NCBI GenBank assembly: GCA_041661665.1
Contig: JBAZTW010000002.1
Span: 81,579-145,578, forward strand
Origin: GWC2-45-44 sp041661665
Lineage (GTDB): Bacteria; Planctomycetota; Phycisphaerae; Sedimentisphaerales; UBA12454
DNA length: 64,000 nt
Direction of reading: 5' to 3'
Shown here: piece by piece, positions 34,552 through 43,610 of the stretch
How the letters are laid out: each line of letters starts with the position of its first letter
Position numbering within the stretch: the first letter of the stretch is position 1
Made by a program: the position numbers and the translations under genes
The notes under the pieces: model-generated
Databases searched by the model: none
What the model saw: only the letters and a program-made list of their open reading frames with translations
What the model was told of the DNA's origin: nothing

Positions 34552-34639
34552 CCTCTAAAAATGCGTAAATTCAGAGCCGCGAGCGTAAGCGACCGGTCAA
34601 AAACAACGTCTATTATGTTTGATTGTCAATTTTTAGAGG
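34552..34639. repeat. 88-bp element with 11-bp terminal inverted repeats
   Basis: Ends CCTCTAAAAAT and ATTTTTAGAGG are perfect inverses. The inside contains AGAGCCGCGAGCGTAAGCGA, a relative of the transposase-flanking repeat. It abuts the end of dapA. The outer words TATCCTTAA and CATCCTTAA flank it. Confidence 0.65.
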
Positions 34640-34644
34640 CATCC

Positions 34645-35517
34645 TTAAACTTTCAGACCGTAATCAGCCAGCAGTTTTTTAAGTTCTTCTTTCTGGCCGG
34701 CGGTCAGCGGTGTCATCGGCAGCCGCATTTCTTCCGAAGCCATACCAAGCAGGGCGATGGCAGCCTTTACCGGTATCGGGTTTGTGGCCATACTTAGCAT
34801 CGTCCGCGAAAGCTTGAACAGCTTGTTATGCCATTTTCTTGCTGATACAAAATCACCCTCTAAAATCAAATCCATCATCGCCTTTACATCGGTTGGCACG
34901 ATGTTAGCAACGACACTGATAACGCCCTTGCCGCCAACCGAGCAAATCGGCAGGGTGAGCGAGTCGTCGCCCGACAGAATCGTAATATCGCAGGAATTTG
35001 CTATATCGCTTGAAACGTCCAATTGGCCGGTCGCCTCTTTAACCGCGACGATATTTTCAATTTGAGCAAGTCTGGCTATTGTCGCAGCAGTCATACCGGC
35101 TCCGCATCTGCCGGGGATATTGTAAAGAATTATCGGCAAATCCACTTCCTCGGCTATCGCTGCGAAGTGCTGATAAAAACCTTCCTGTGTCGGCTTGTTG
35201 TAGTAGGGCGTAACCTGCAATGAAGCGTCCGCTCCGGCCTTACGCGCAAATGCGGTCAATTCAATCGCCTCAGCGGTGCTGTTTGAGCCTGTTCCCGCGA
35301 TTACAGGAACTTTGCCGTTAGCGACTTTTACAACCCGTTCGATTACCTGTTTGTGTTCGGTGTGGCTAAGTGTCGGCGATTCGCCGGTTGTGCCGCAGGG
35401 GACAATACCATCAATGCCGCTTTTTATTTGAAATTCGACTAATTCATCAAGCGTATTGAAATCGACCTGGCCGTTATCAAACGGCGTTATGAGAGCTACC
35501 ATTGCTCCGGTGAACAT
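34645..35517 (-). CDS. dapA: 4-hydroxy-tetrahydrodipicolinate synthase
   Basis: Condenses pyruvate and aspartate semialdehyde for lysine and diaminopimelate synthesis. (beta/alpha)8 barrel of 290 aa with GTTGESPTL, the catalytic Tyr in ILYNIPGRCG, the Schiff-base Lys in IVAVKEATG and ILSGDDSLTLP. Near the C-terminus PIPVKAAIALLGM fits DapA. It lies 12 bases after pdxJ, forming an operon. The other window member of the pathway is dapF at 45228. Diaminopimelate use agrees with a peptidoglycan cell wall. Confidence 0.95.
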   Translation of the reverse strand: MFTGAMVALITPFDNGQVDFNTLDELVEFQIKSGIDGIVPCGTTGESPTLSHTEHKQVIERVVKVANGKVPVIAGTGSNSTAEAIELTAFARKAGADASLQVTPYYNKPTQEGFYQHFAAIAEEVDLPIILYNIPGRCGAGMTAATIARLAQIENIVAVKEATGQLDVSSDIANSCDITILSGDDSLTLPICSVGGKGVISVVANIVPTDVKAMMDLILEGDFVSARKWHNKLFKLSRTMLSMATNPIPVKAAIALLGMASEEMRLPMTPLTAGQKEELKKLLADYGLKV

Positions 35518-35529
35518 TTTACAAACTCC

Positions 35530-36267
35530 TTACGAATTTTCTTTCAGTATTTTACAGTATGCCTTGACGGCGTTTGCCAGACCCATATCGAGCGCATCAG
35601 CGATAAGAGCGTGCCCTATGGAAACTTCCATTACCGGCCTTACCTTTTTACAGAAATAGCCGAGATTGTCAAGGTTCAAATCGTGGCCGGCATTCACGCC
35701 GAGGCCGATTTCGGCGGCTTTTTTAGCTGCCGCGGCATAATCCGCAGTCAGGGATTCGAGGTCTTTTTTCTGGGCAAAAGCAGCCGCAAAAGGCTCGGTA
35801 TAAAGTTCTATACGGTCTGCACCAATTTTTTTGGCCTTTTCGACCATCTCAATTACAGGGTTCACAAAGAGACTTACCCTTATGCCCAGCGATTTCAGTT
35901 TTTCGATGACCGGCAGGAGTCTTTCGCAGTTTTTATCGTTCAAATCCCAGCCGTGGTCAGAGGTATTCTGACCTGGCATATCAGGAACCAAAGTGGCCTG
36001 TGTCGGACGTATTTGGGGCATTAAGTCCATATATTTGCCTGTAAATGGATTGCCTTCGATATTAAACTCAACCCGGCTTACGACATTCTTCAGTTCGTGA
36101 ACATCGGAATATCTTATGTGCCGCTCATCAGGCCGGGGGTGGACGGTAATGCCATAAGCGCCAGCGGAAATACAGGTCGCGGCAGCATTAACCACGCTTG
36201 GAATACCCAGCGAACGGGAATTGCGAACGAGAGCTATCTTATTCAAATTTACGCTTAAATGTGTCAT
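35530..36267 (-). CDS. pdxJ: Pyridoxine 5'-phosphate synthase
   Basis: Last ring-closing step of DXP-dependent vitamin B6 synthesis. The N-terminus LSVNLNKIALVRNSR is diagnostic. The barrel carries GITVHPRPDERHI, EFNIEGNP, TLVPD, SLFVNP, RIELYTEPFA, GVNAGHDLNLDNL and EVSIGHALIADAL. Length (245 aa) is normal. It is the first gene of the pdxJ-dapA operon. It needs 1-deoxyxylulose phosphate, also the precursor for dxr in this window. Confidence 0.95.
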   Translation of the reverse strand: MTHLSVNLNKIALVRNSRSLGIPSVVNAAATCISAGAYGITVHPRPDERHIRYSDVHELKNVVSRVEFNIEGNPFTGKYMDLMPQIRPTQATLVPDMPGQNTSDHGWDLNDKNCERLLPVIEKLKSLGIRVSLFVNPVIEMVEKAKKIGADRIELYTEPFAAAFAQKKDLESLTADYAAAAKKAAEIGLGVNAGHDLNLDNLGYFCKKVRPVMEVSIGHALIADALDMGLANAVKAYCKILKENS

Positions 36268-36630
36268 CGTGGGTTAGTTTATACAGCAGCCAATAGCCGG
36301 TAGTCAATAGCCAATAGAAATTAGCTTCGCCGTGTGATATGCCTTTATTGAGCGTAGAACAAACCTGAATGAAACATAACATATATTATAGGACGTTGAT
36401 GGTAATGCAAAATCTTGGCTTTTAAGCTTCTATTTAGACACTAATACAACATTCGACTTTTCATCCTGAGCAACTGTGTACGCTCATTCATCTTTATTTA
36501 ATAGAATAGAAAATCGGTAATCTTAAGAAATTTATCGGAATTTAGCCTTGCAAAACACACCTTAAACCAATTATAATTATCTATCAGTTATATCCTTCAA
36601 ATGTAAATTACTTTTTTTTGGAGAAACACT
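36268..36630. other. Divergent intergenic region
   Basis: No gene is seen. It holds CAATAGCC words (36291-36318) and AT-rich DNA; it should contain promoters for pdxJ-dapA and for the lipoprotein gene, but no convincing pair could be fixed. Confidence 0.5.
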
Positions 36631-37011
36631 ATGAAAAGGATTGGAATTGGACTGTTTGTTTGTGCCGCTGTTTGTATCGCTATTGGTTTCGCAGGCTGTA
36701 CCAACAAGGCCGATGAAAACAAGCCCCTTAGTGAAGTACAGGCTGATGCTCAAAAAATGGATGTTGAGCAGTTGAAAGCAATGGCAACAAAATACAAAGA
36801 GGCCATTACAGCTAAAAAGGCGGATGTGGACAAGGTTATGGCCAAGATGAAAGATGTACCCCTTGCCGATGCTATGGGCAAAGAAGCTACATCGCTAAAG
36901 CAGGAAGTTGATGCTCTCGCCAAGTCCATAAAGGCGCTCAACGAGCGTTTTGACGTTTATTACAACAAGCTCGTTGAAAAAGGCGCGGATGTTTCAGGAC
37001 TGAGCATTTAA
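36631..37011 (+). CDS. Small coiled-coil lipoprotein
   Basis: 126 residues. A signal peptide with lipobox (CIAIGFAGC, cleavage before Cys near residue 23) predicts lipid attachment. The mature part is highly charged and helical (EQLKAMATKYKEAITAKKADVDKVMAKMKD, split over two helices) and looks like a two-helix coiled coil. It recalls small cell-wall-spacing lipoproteins, but no family is assigned. GGAG stands before ATG 36631. A hairpin terminator follows the gene. Confidence 0.75.
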   Translation: MKRIGIGLFVCAAVCIAIGFAGCTNKADENKPLSEVQADAQKMDVEQLKAMATKYKEAITAKKADVDKVMAKMKDVPLADAMGKEATSLKQEVDALAKSIKALNERFDVYYNKLVEKGADVSGLSI

Positions 37012-37036
37012 TCAGCTTCTTTTCTTGGATAAATCG

Positions 37037-37064
37037 CTTATTTTGCCATAAATAAGGCTTTTTT
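37037..37064 (+). terminator. Terminator of the lipoprotein gene
   Basis: CTTATTT (37037) pairs with AAATAAG (37050) around TGCCAT, followed by a run of six T. It lies directly before the next promoter. Confidence 0.65.
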
Positions 37065-37065
37065 G

Positions 37066-37093
37066 TTGACAGTTAAGCCTTATAACCTATAAT
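37066..37093 (+). promoter_or_regulatory. Near-consensus sigma-70 promoter
   Basis: TTGACA, 16 bases, TATAAT. It would start transcription near 37100, about 40 bases before the HEAT-protein start codon. Confidence 0.75.
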
Positions 37094-37139
37094 GACTTGG
37101 CGTATTTTTTAATTAACGCTGGCTTTGCGGAGCGGGTCT

Positions 37140-38909
37140 ATGAAGAATTGTAAAATTTTGGTCTTATTAGGTTGTGTATTTCTGAGTACGGCAGTTTTTG
37201 CCGAACAACTGCGGGATGACTGGAACGACTTCCTGCATTATACGGTCATTGGTCGATTCGACCTTGCCGCCGGCTTTGCCCAGAAAATTATCGACAGCAA
37301 CGCCAACCCGGTTGAACTGCTTCGGCTCAGCGAAGAAAATCCCCGCGGCTACGCCATTGTTGTAAAGGTTCACGCAAACAACCCGCAGCTTGCGCCCCTT
37401 GCGGAAAAAATCCTCGGCATCATAGAGCAAGGCCGATTCGCAAGACGCACTGATTCTGAAATTATCGTTGAGGAAGTCAAAAGGCTCAGCGGCACTGTTC
37501 GAGGCAAATACACCGCCATCGAAAGACTTCGCAACGCCGGTGAATACGCCATCCCATATATGGTTGACGCAATGGCTGACCAGAATCGCAAGGCCGAGTT
37601 CCCAAACATTACGACCGCCCTGCCTGAAGTCGGAAAATCCGCAATTAGACCTCTTGCCGCCGCCCTTGCGATGGACAATCTGATTGTCAAAGCCGAAATA
37701 ATAAAAGCTATGGGCAAAATCGGCTATCCAGAATCGCTTGGCTATCTGAAATACATCGCGGAAAAAGATTCTTCACAGCAGCTTCGCCAGCTTGCTCTTG
37801 AAAGCATCGGCCAGATTGATTCTTCCGCATCAGCTAAAACAGCGGCGGAGCTTTTCTTCCAGACCGCCGAAAATTATTACTATAAAGCCGATTCTCTGAT
37901 GCCGGCATCAGATGTCAATTTTGCCAATATATGGTTCTGGAGCAAAGAATCAAACGGCCTGGTAAAAGAAGCAATCAGCAGAACTTATTTCAGCGAAATG
38001 ATGACTATGCGCTGCTGCGAGCTTTCTTTACAGGCAAATCCAGACTTCGGTGAGGCTATTTCGCTGTGGATTGCGGCGTTCTTTCGTGCCGAAGGCATAA
38101 GTAAGGTTTATCCAAAATATTTCGGCCAGGGCCACGCTAATGCGATGACTTACGCCACAACCGCAGGAGCCGAATATCTGCACAGCGCTCTTGCCCGCGC
38201 GGTTAAGGATAAGGATGCCGTTATTGCCCTGGGTGTGGTTGAGTCGCTCGTTCGCAACGCCGGCGAAAAATCACTTATGTACAGACTGAAAACTTCCCAG
38301 CCTCTGATTGATGCCCTGACCTTTGACGACAGAGCCGTCAGATTCAGCGCTGCTATCGCTATTTCTCTGGCGGGGCCTGCCGAGCCGTTTAAGGAAAGCT
38401 CATTAGTTGTCAAAAATCTTGCTGAAGCGATTTCAGCCCCTGCCGATGAAAAATGGCAGAAAGACACCGCTGATACTTACGCAATTAGAGCCTGCGATGC
38501 GATGCTCAAACTTGCTCAGACAAAAAATCAGGTCATAGACCTTTCAGCCGCCCTTTCGCAGCTTGTCTCTGCCACAAAAGATTCGAGAAATGAAATTAAA
38601 ATTTTTGCCGCTCAGATACTCGCTTATCTTTCCAGCCCGGATGCTCAAAGGGCAATCGCGGATATGGCGATTATGGACAGCAATCAAACCGACGTTAAAA
38701 TTGCTGCTTTTGATTCTCTTGCAGTCTCAGCAAAGGTCAACGCCAATCTGCTGCGGGACGAGCAGGTTAATCAGATATACTTGATTGTTCAGTCAACAAC
38801 GATAGATACCGAGTTGCGTTCAAGCGCAGCGGCTGCATTTGGTGCGTTGAATCTGCCGAGCAGAAAGGTAAAGGATTTGATACTTTACCAGGCAAAAACC
38901 AGCCTCTGA
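37140..38909 (+). CDS. Exported HEAT-repeat protein
   Basis: 589 residues with a signal peptide (MKNCKILVLLGCVFLSTAVFA). The rest is helical. HEAT-like units include AIPYMVDAMADQNRKAEFPNI, AIRPLAAALAMDNLIVKAEI, LGYLKYIAEKDSSQQLRQLA and similar pairs near residues 380-440 and 500-570. It has no catalytic motif and is probably a periplasmic scaffold. ATG 37140 is preferred over a TTG at 37125 because it begins the signal peptide and follows GCGGAG. It shares orientation with a small unknown protein and a PQQ propeller protein. Confidence 0.75.
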   Translation: MKNCKILVLLGCVFLSTAVFAEQLRDDWNDFLHYTVIGRFDLAAGFAQKIIDSNANPVELLRLSEENPRGYAIVVKVHANNPQLAPLAEKILGIIEQGRFARRTDSEIIVEEVKRLSGTVRGKYTAIERLRNAGEYAIPYMVDAMADQNRKAEFPNITTALPEVGKSAIRPLAAALAMDNLIVKAEIIKAMGKIGYPESLGYLKYIAEKDSSQQLRQLALESIGQIDSSASAKTAAELFFQTAENYYYKADSLMPASDVNFANIWFWSKESNGLVKEAISRTYFSEMMTMRCCELSLQANPDFGEAISLWIAAFFRAEGISKVYPKYFGQGHANAMTYATTAGAEYLHSALARAVKDKDAVIALGVVESLVRNAGEKSLMYRLKTSQPLIDALTFDDRAVRFSAAIAISLAGPAEPFKESSLVVKNLAEAISAPADEKWQKDTADTYAIRACDAMLKLAQTKNQVIDLSAALSQLVSATKDSRNEIKIFAAQILAYLSSPDAQRAIADMAIMDSNQTDVKIAAFDSLAVSAKVNANLLRDEQVNQIYLIVQSTTIDTELRSSAAAAFGALNLPSRKVKDLILYQAKTSL

Positions 38910-38965
38910 TTTTCTTTAAAAGTGGTTGTTTTGCCTGTACTATGCCCCCGCAGCGAGGTGCCAGT

Positions 38966-39265
38966 ATGGCTAAAATTACCGAAAAAACCGGCAAAATTGA
39001 CGAAAAAGAACGCAAAAATGCGATAAGCGATTTCGTCAAAACTCTCTCGGCTGAACACAGAATGCTGATTATACTTAAAAGTCAGCTCTATGGCGGCGAT
39101 TGGGACCCGATGTACAATGATTTGAAAAATCGCCTTGATGGAAAACCGTATATTTTCAAACTGGCAAATCGCATTAACGATGACATTGAGAGAATCGAAA
39201 AAATGAGACAGTTTGAGCGGCAGTTTGACTGCAATCTCTGCGATTTTGTAGATTCAGTTGAATAA
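38966..39265 (+). CDS. Small hypothetical protein
   Basis: 99 residues, charged and helical, without signal peptide. Core: AEHRMLIILKSQLYGGDWDPM, then DLKNRLDGKPYIFKLANRIN. A CNLC pair stands near the C-terminus. GAGGTG precedes ATG 38966; an ATG 24 bases upstream is weaker. Not recognised. It lies 56 bases after the HEAT protein and may be co-transcribed. Confidence 0.6.
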   Translation: MAKITEKTGKIDEKERKNAISDFVKTLSAEHRMLIILKSQLYGGDWDPMYNDLKNRLDGKPYIFKLANRINDDIERIEKMRQFERQFDCNLCDFVDSVE

Positions 39266-39325
39266 TAGCTTCGGCCAATGGCCGAATCCTCATTTTTGAT
39301 TTTTTATCTTTGATTTTTAAAAAAT
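39266..39325 (+). repeat. TCGGCC/GGCCGA apex with GATTTTTGATTTTT arm
   Basis: TTCGGCCAATGGCCGAA (39270-39286) followed by TTTTTGATTTTTTATCTTTG. Same build as 9840-9925. It ends at the ribosome site of the PQQ gene. Confidence 0.6.
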
Positions 39326-39337
39326 AGGAGCTATACG

Positions 39338-40408
39338 TTGAAGAACTTTAGTTTTATTTGTTTATTTGTTGTTATATTTTCTGCGACTGTTTACGGCGGA
39401 GGTATCAGCGAAAAACTTCTAAATCAGGCCGGTCTTTCGACCGTCTGGCAAACCGCTGTCGCTCTGGATGCTGGAGAGAACATTCAGAGAATAGACATTC
39501 TCGGCGATTATATCTATATATTAACAGGCACAAATTATTTATTCTGTCTCGACAGAAACACCGGCAAACTAAGTTTTTCCGCAACCGTCGCCCTGCCGAA
39601 AATGCCGGCCTCGGCTCCTTCATCTTATAAAAACACAGCTTATATTGTCGCCGAAAATAAACTTATCGCTTTTGACATTCTGCAAAGGACTGAAATTTCC
39701 AGAATTATTTTGCCTATGCCTGTTTCTGCTGCCGTAGCCGCTAACGAAAAATACCTCTATTTGCCGGGTATGGACAAAAGATTGCACATCCTCGATGCTA
39801 ACAGCGGGCATGAACTTTTCAAAGTTACCGCTGATAATTTCTCAGGCATTACCAGCATTTCGGCAACCGAAACCTCCGTCATTTTCGCCACAGCCGGTGG
39901 AAATGTAATATGTATGGAAGCCTCATCGCCGAAACGGATTTGGCAGTTTAACGCCGTCGGTGGAATTGTTGCTCCGCTCGCTTCAGCGTCAAACTATATA
40001 TACGCAGCCAGCAAAGACACTAACCTTTACAAAATAGATCCCAACAGCGGAAAAATGGTATGGAACTTCCCATTCCACGCCGGCTCTGCTCTTACAACCC
40101 AGCCAAGAGCAACACAGACGACCGTTTATCAGTACGCCGAAAATAAAGGTGTTTACGCCATAGATGCCGACAGCGGAAAACAGCTTTGGCTCTTGCCAGA
40201 TGGCACAGACCTGCTCGCAGAAAACGGCAGCACCGCATATATTATGGACAAAAATAACAACTGCGTCGCGATGGATAACCGGCAGGCCAAAAAGATTTGT
40301 ATAATAAATTTCGCTCCAGTAACCGCTTATGCCGCCAATACCGCTGACGCGAAGATTTATATAATGGACGGCAAAAACATTTCCTGTATCGCCCCGGCTG
40401 CAAAATAA
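39338..40408 (+). CDS. Exported PQQ-like beta-propeller protein
   Basis: 356 residues with a signal peptide (KNFSFICLFVVIFSATVYGG). Repeating strands with WD40/PQQ-type YIYILTGTNYLFCLDRNTGKL, YLYLPGMDKRLHILDANSGHE, YIYAASKDTNLYKIDPNSGKM and GVYAIDADSGKQLWLL mark a propeller of the BamB/PQQ type. No dehydrogenase ligands are seen, so a scaffold or binding role is likely. The start is TTG 39338, eight bases after AGGAG. purH follows 29 bases later. Confidence 0.8.
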   Translation: MKNFSFICLFVVIFSATVYGGGISEKLLNQAGLSTVWQTAVALDAGENIQRIDILGDYIYILTGTNYLFCLDRNTGKLSFSATVALPKMPASAPSSYKNTAYIVAENKLIAFDILQRTEISRIILPMPVSAAVAANEKYLYLPGMDKRLHILDANSGHELFKVTADNFSGITSISATETSVIFATAGGNVICMEASSPKRIWQFNAVGGIVAPLASASNYIYAASKDTNLYKIDPNSGKMVWNFPFHAGSALTTQPRATQTTVYQYAENKGVYAIDADSGKQLWLLPDGTDLLAENGSTAYIMDKNNNCVAMDNRQAKKICIINFAPVTAYAANTADAKIYIMDGKNISCIAPAAK

Positions 40409-40437
40409 AAATATATCAGGGAAGAAAGACGATTCAA

Positions 40438-42048
40438 ATGGATGTGAAAATCAGCACCGCCTTAATCAGCGTATCAGACAAAACCGGCATCGTTGACTTT
40501 GCAAAGAGCCTTTCAGCAATGGGCGTTAAAATTATCAGTACCGGTGGAACCGCGAAAGCCCTCGCACAGGCCGGCATAAACGTCGTAAGCGTCGATTCAG
40601 TTACCGGCTTCCCCGAAATGATGGATGGCAGAGTAAAAACTCTCCACCCCAAAATCCACGGCGGACTGCTCAGTATCCGCGACAACGCCGAACATCAGGC
40701 CGCGATGAAAAAACACGCCATCGAGCCGATTGACCTTGTCTGCATAAACCTTTATCCGTTTGAACAGACCATCGCAAAGCCCGATTGCAAATTTGCGGAT
40801 GCCATAGAAAATATCGACATCGGCGGACCAAGTATGGTTCGCTCGGCTGCGAAAAATCATAAATTTGTAACCGTCGTTACAAACTCCACCCAATATGAAA
40901 AGGTAATCGCAGAGATGAAAGCAAACAAAGGCTCGGTGAGTGAAGCAACACGAACTGACTTTGCCAGAATCGCCTTCGGTATGACGGCATCCTACGATTC
41001 AGCCATCTCAAAATACCTCAATAAACAGGCAGGCGTAAGCTATCCTGAGCGAATGACAATATCGCTTGCCAAAACGATGGAACTTCGCTACGGCGAAAAT
41101 CCGCACCAGAGCGGAGCATTTTATAAACTTCCAGCAAATTCTGAAATGAGTGTGTCCTCCGCAAAACTTATGGAAGACGAAACTCAAATCAGCTTCAACA
41201 ATCTGCTCGATGCCAATGCCGCCTTTGAATTAGTCAAGGAATTTTCAGAGCCTGCCGCCGTTGTCGTCAAACATCTGAACCCCTGCGGCTGCGCCGTTGA
41301 CGATGACATTCACAAGGCCTATCAAAAAGCCTATGAAACCGACGTAACAAGCGCATTCGGCGGCATCATTGCACTGAACAGAAACGTTGATAAAGCTCTT
41401 GCCACTACAATTATGGAATCTTATTCGCTCTTCGGCAAAGCAAAGGGAGCGGCTGGATTTTTCGCTGAGGTCATTATCGCCCCTGAATTCTCCGCAGAGG
41501 CTCTGGAAATTATACGCAATCTAAAACCCTGGGGCAAACGAGTAAGACTTATGGAAACAGGCGCAATCGACCGTATGAAAATTGACTGCGGCGAATTTGA
41601 CATCCGCTGTATTATCGGCGGAATGCTGCTCCAGCAAAGAGACCTCGCAGGCTGGGAGCCGCAAAATCTCACATATCCCACAAAAGTAAAGCCCGACAAA
41701 AAACAGCTTGAGGATTTGAGAATCGCCTGGCTCTGCGCAAAGCACGTCAAGAGCAACACTATCACGCTTGTCAAAAATAAAAAACTCATCGGCGTTGGAG
41801 CCGGCCAAATGAATCGTGTCGAATCAGGTCTGCTCGCCTTCAAAGGCGCAGGCAGCGAAGCAAAAGGCTCTGCCATGGGCTCGGATGCTTTCTTCCCATT
41901 CCCGGACAATATCGAAAATGCCGCACAGCACGGCGTTGCCTGCATAATCCAGCCGGGCGGCTCTAAGAAAGACGATGAAATCATCGCCGCCGCTGACAAA
42001 CACGGCATCGCTATGGTCTTCACCGGCAAACGGCACTTTAAACACTAA
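40438..42048 (+). CDS. purH: Bifunctional AICAR transformylase / IMP cyclohydrolase
   Basis: Last two steps of purine synthesis. The N-terminal IMP cyclohydrolase (1-200) has ALISVSDKTGIVDFAK, STGGTAKAL, VTGFPEMMDGRVKTLHPKIH and NIDIGGPSM. The transformylase (200-536) has ELRYGENPHQ, VVKHLNPCGCAV and near the C-terminus SDAFFPFPDNIE with GGSKKDDEII. Length (536 aa) is slightly above E. coli. GGGAAGAAAG precedes ATG 40438. A repeat and a tRNA follow. Confidence 0.96.
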   Translation: MDVKISTALISVSDKTGIVDFAKSLSAMGVKIISTGGTAKALAQAGINVVSVDSVTGFPEMMDGRVKTLHPKIHGGLLSIRDNAEHQAAMKKHAIEPIDLVCINLYPFEQTIAKPDCKFADAIENIDIGGPSMVRSAAKNHKFVTVVTNSTQYEKVIAEMKANKGSVSEATRTDFARIAFGMTASYDSAISKYLNKQAGVSYPERMTISLAKTMELRYGENPHQSGAFYKLPANSEMSVSSAKLMEDETQISFNNLLDANAAFELVKEFSEPAAVVVKHLNPCGCAVDDDIHKAYQKAYETDVTSAFGGIIALNRNVDKALATTIMESYSLFGKAKGAAGFFAEVIIAPEFSAEALEIIRNLKPWGKRVRLMETGAIDRMKIDCGEFDIRCIIGGMLLQQRDLAGWEPQNLTYPTKVKPDKKQLEDLRIAWLCAKHVKSNTITLVKNKKLIGVGAGQMNRVESGLLAFKGAGSEAKGSAMGSDAFFPFPDNIENAAQHGVACIIQPGGSKKDDEIIAAADKHGIAMVFTGKRHFKH

Positions 42049-42111
42049 TAAACAGTTGGCGGATGGAACTTTTGCTTTACAATAATTGGCCGACTGGTTA
42101 TATTCAGGACA

Positions 42112-42206
42112 AAGGAGGCAAAGAGGTAAGGAATCAAGGATTTTACAGAGCCGCGACAGTACTATAGCGGTAAATCCTTATTTCTTTACATCTTTATTTC
42201 CTTATT
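42112..42206. repeat. Long-armed hairpin repeat of AAGGA/TCCTT words
   Basis: Left arm AAAGGAGG...GTAAGGAATCAAGG (42112-42142), centre AGAGCCGCGACAG...AGCGG, right arm AAATCCTTATTTCTTTAC...TTTCCTTATT (42171-42206). A second copy lies at 55163-55265. It precedes the tRNA gene. Confidence 0.65.
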
Positions 42207-42210
42207 TTGT

Positions 42211-42282
42211 GCCGATGTAGCTCAATGGTAGAGCACGGCTTTCGTAAAGCCGGGGTTATGGGTTCAAGTCCCGTCATCGGCT
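42211..42282 (+). tRNA. tRNA-Thr (anticodon CGT)
   Basis: Acceptor stem GCCGATG/CATCGGC, D-arm GCTC-AATGGTA-GAGC, anticodon arm CGGCT-TTCGTAA-AGCCG and T-arm ATGGG-TTCAAGT-CCCGT all pair. Anticodon CGT reads ACG. The 3' CCA is not encoded. Confidence 0.93.
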
Positions 42283-42290
42283 TTATGTGT

Positions 42291-43598
42291 TTAGTTCGTC
42301 AGTCCCGCAATTGCGGCACCGATTAGCGTGGCATTATCAACGCTGATAATTTCCCAGTAAATCCCAACCTCATTTTCAAGATACTGCTTGAGGTAGAATT
42401 CAATCCTGCTTTTCAATCCTTTCATCTGATAAAACGTCGTGCCTTCCGCAACAATACACATAGGTTTATCCGGGCGAGTATCACAACCGGATTTAATCGC
42501 CATTGCTGAAAGATTTATCGCCGCCAGCTTTGCCGCTCGCTCAATCATTCTGTCCGCCAGATAATACATCTTAACCGCATCATCGTTGTCTCCGTTTTTG
42601 CATGCTATTGCCAAAGGATTTTCATCATACGGATAAAACATAAAATCATTTAGCTGCTTAGTTTCAAGCCCCCGCATTTGCGAAATCGCTTTAGCCGCAT
42701 CGCTCGAAAACAAACCGTCATCGCAGGCCTTTTGAATTGTCGCAAAACATATCGCCCCCAAATATGCGCCTGAAATCATTTTCTCGAATATATGTTCTCC
42801 GGGATTAGCCGTAGTCTTGTCAAATTCCTTATCAATCGTCCCTCTTTGACAACGCGAAAAATTCGCCGACTCCGCATTAATAATCTGCCCTCGAAGCAAA
42901 TCGGGGCCTTTTTGTTTTTTGATATTGCTGTTCTTTTCCACATAACAGCAGTTTGTCCCCGTGCCGAGAATGAAACCAAGATAACCGCTGAATATTCTGT
43001 TGTTATATCCCACGCCGGCCAGAAGCGTCGCCACTGTATCGTTCAAAATTACGATATGCTTATCGCCGCCTGATTTCATCTCAGCCATAGCACGATTAAG
43101 ATTTTCACCGATTAACTGCCCTGCAACATCTTTGGCTTTGACCTCTTTTGTTAGACGAATAAGTTTACCGTCTCTATTGGGTAAAATTTCCGACGGGTAT
43201 GAAAAACAAAAACCGATATTCTCCGATGTTCCAGCAACATCCTTAACATAATCCGCCATTGCTCTAAAAAATTCATCCCTACTCACCTGCCGCTGTACGC
43301 CGGGCATTTGATACTTTTTAATATTTTCCACGACGGGCTGTTTTTGCTCATCAAAGCGAACGACAGCAACTCGAAAATTTGTTCCACCGGCATCTATAAC
43401 TATAACAGGCTTGTTGGCCGGAACATCCGAGCCGACTTCGATATAGGTCGGTATCATTTCAAGGCTGCTCTTTTGCCCGTCAAGTCCCTTTCGCATTTCA
43501 TCGAGAAACGCCTTTATATTCGTCTCAATATCGACGCTCAGATAGTCCATCTGATATTTATCGAGAAATTTTAATACGTCGTTTTTTATCTTGTCCAT
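42291..43598 (-). CDS. Hexokinase (eukaryote-like family)
   Basis: 435 residues of the actin-like ATPase fold. The phosphate-1 loop is VIDAGGTNFRVAVVRF. The sugar-binding region has FCFSYPSEI and ILNDTVATLLAG (catalytic Asp), then GFILGTGTNCCYVE and NAESANF. The C-terminal adenosine-binding part has IVAEGTTFY. This order matches eukaryotic hexokinases more closely than the short bacterial glucokinases. It lies 12 bases after galE, consistent with sugar-phosphate and UDP-sugar metabolism in one transcript. Confidence 0.88.
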   Translation of the reverse strand: MDKIKNDVLKFLDKYQMDYLSVDIETNIKAFLDEMRKGLDGQKSSLEMIPTYIEVGSDVPANKPVIVIDAGGTNFRVAVVRFDEQKQPVVENIKKYQMPGVQRQVSRDEFFRAMADYVKDVAGTSENIGFCFSYPSEILPNRDGKLIRLTKEVKAKDVAGQLIGENLNRAMAEMKSGGDKHIVILNDTVATLLAGVGYNNRIFSGYLGFILGTGTNCCYVEKNSNIKKQKGPDLLRGQIINAESANFSRCQRGTIDKEFDKTTANPGEHIFEKMISGAYLGAICFATIQKACDDGLFSSDAAKAISQMRGLETKQLNDFMFYPYDENPLAIACKNGDNDDAVKMYYLADRMIERAAKLAAINLSAMAIKSGCDTRPDKPMCIVAEGTTFYQMKGLKSRIEFYLKQYLENEVGIYWEIISVDNATLIGAAIAGLTN

Positions 43599-43610
43599 AA
43601 TTAAATCTTG

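Noticed and set aside
42211..42282. Integration site at the tRNA-Thr gene
   Set aside because: No duplicated tRNA end or integrase is found nearby; hexokinase follows directly.
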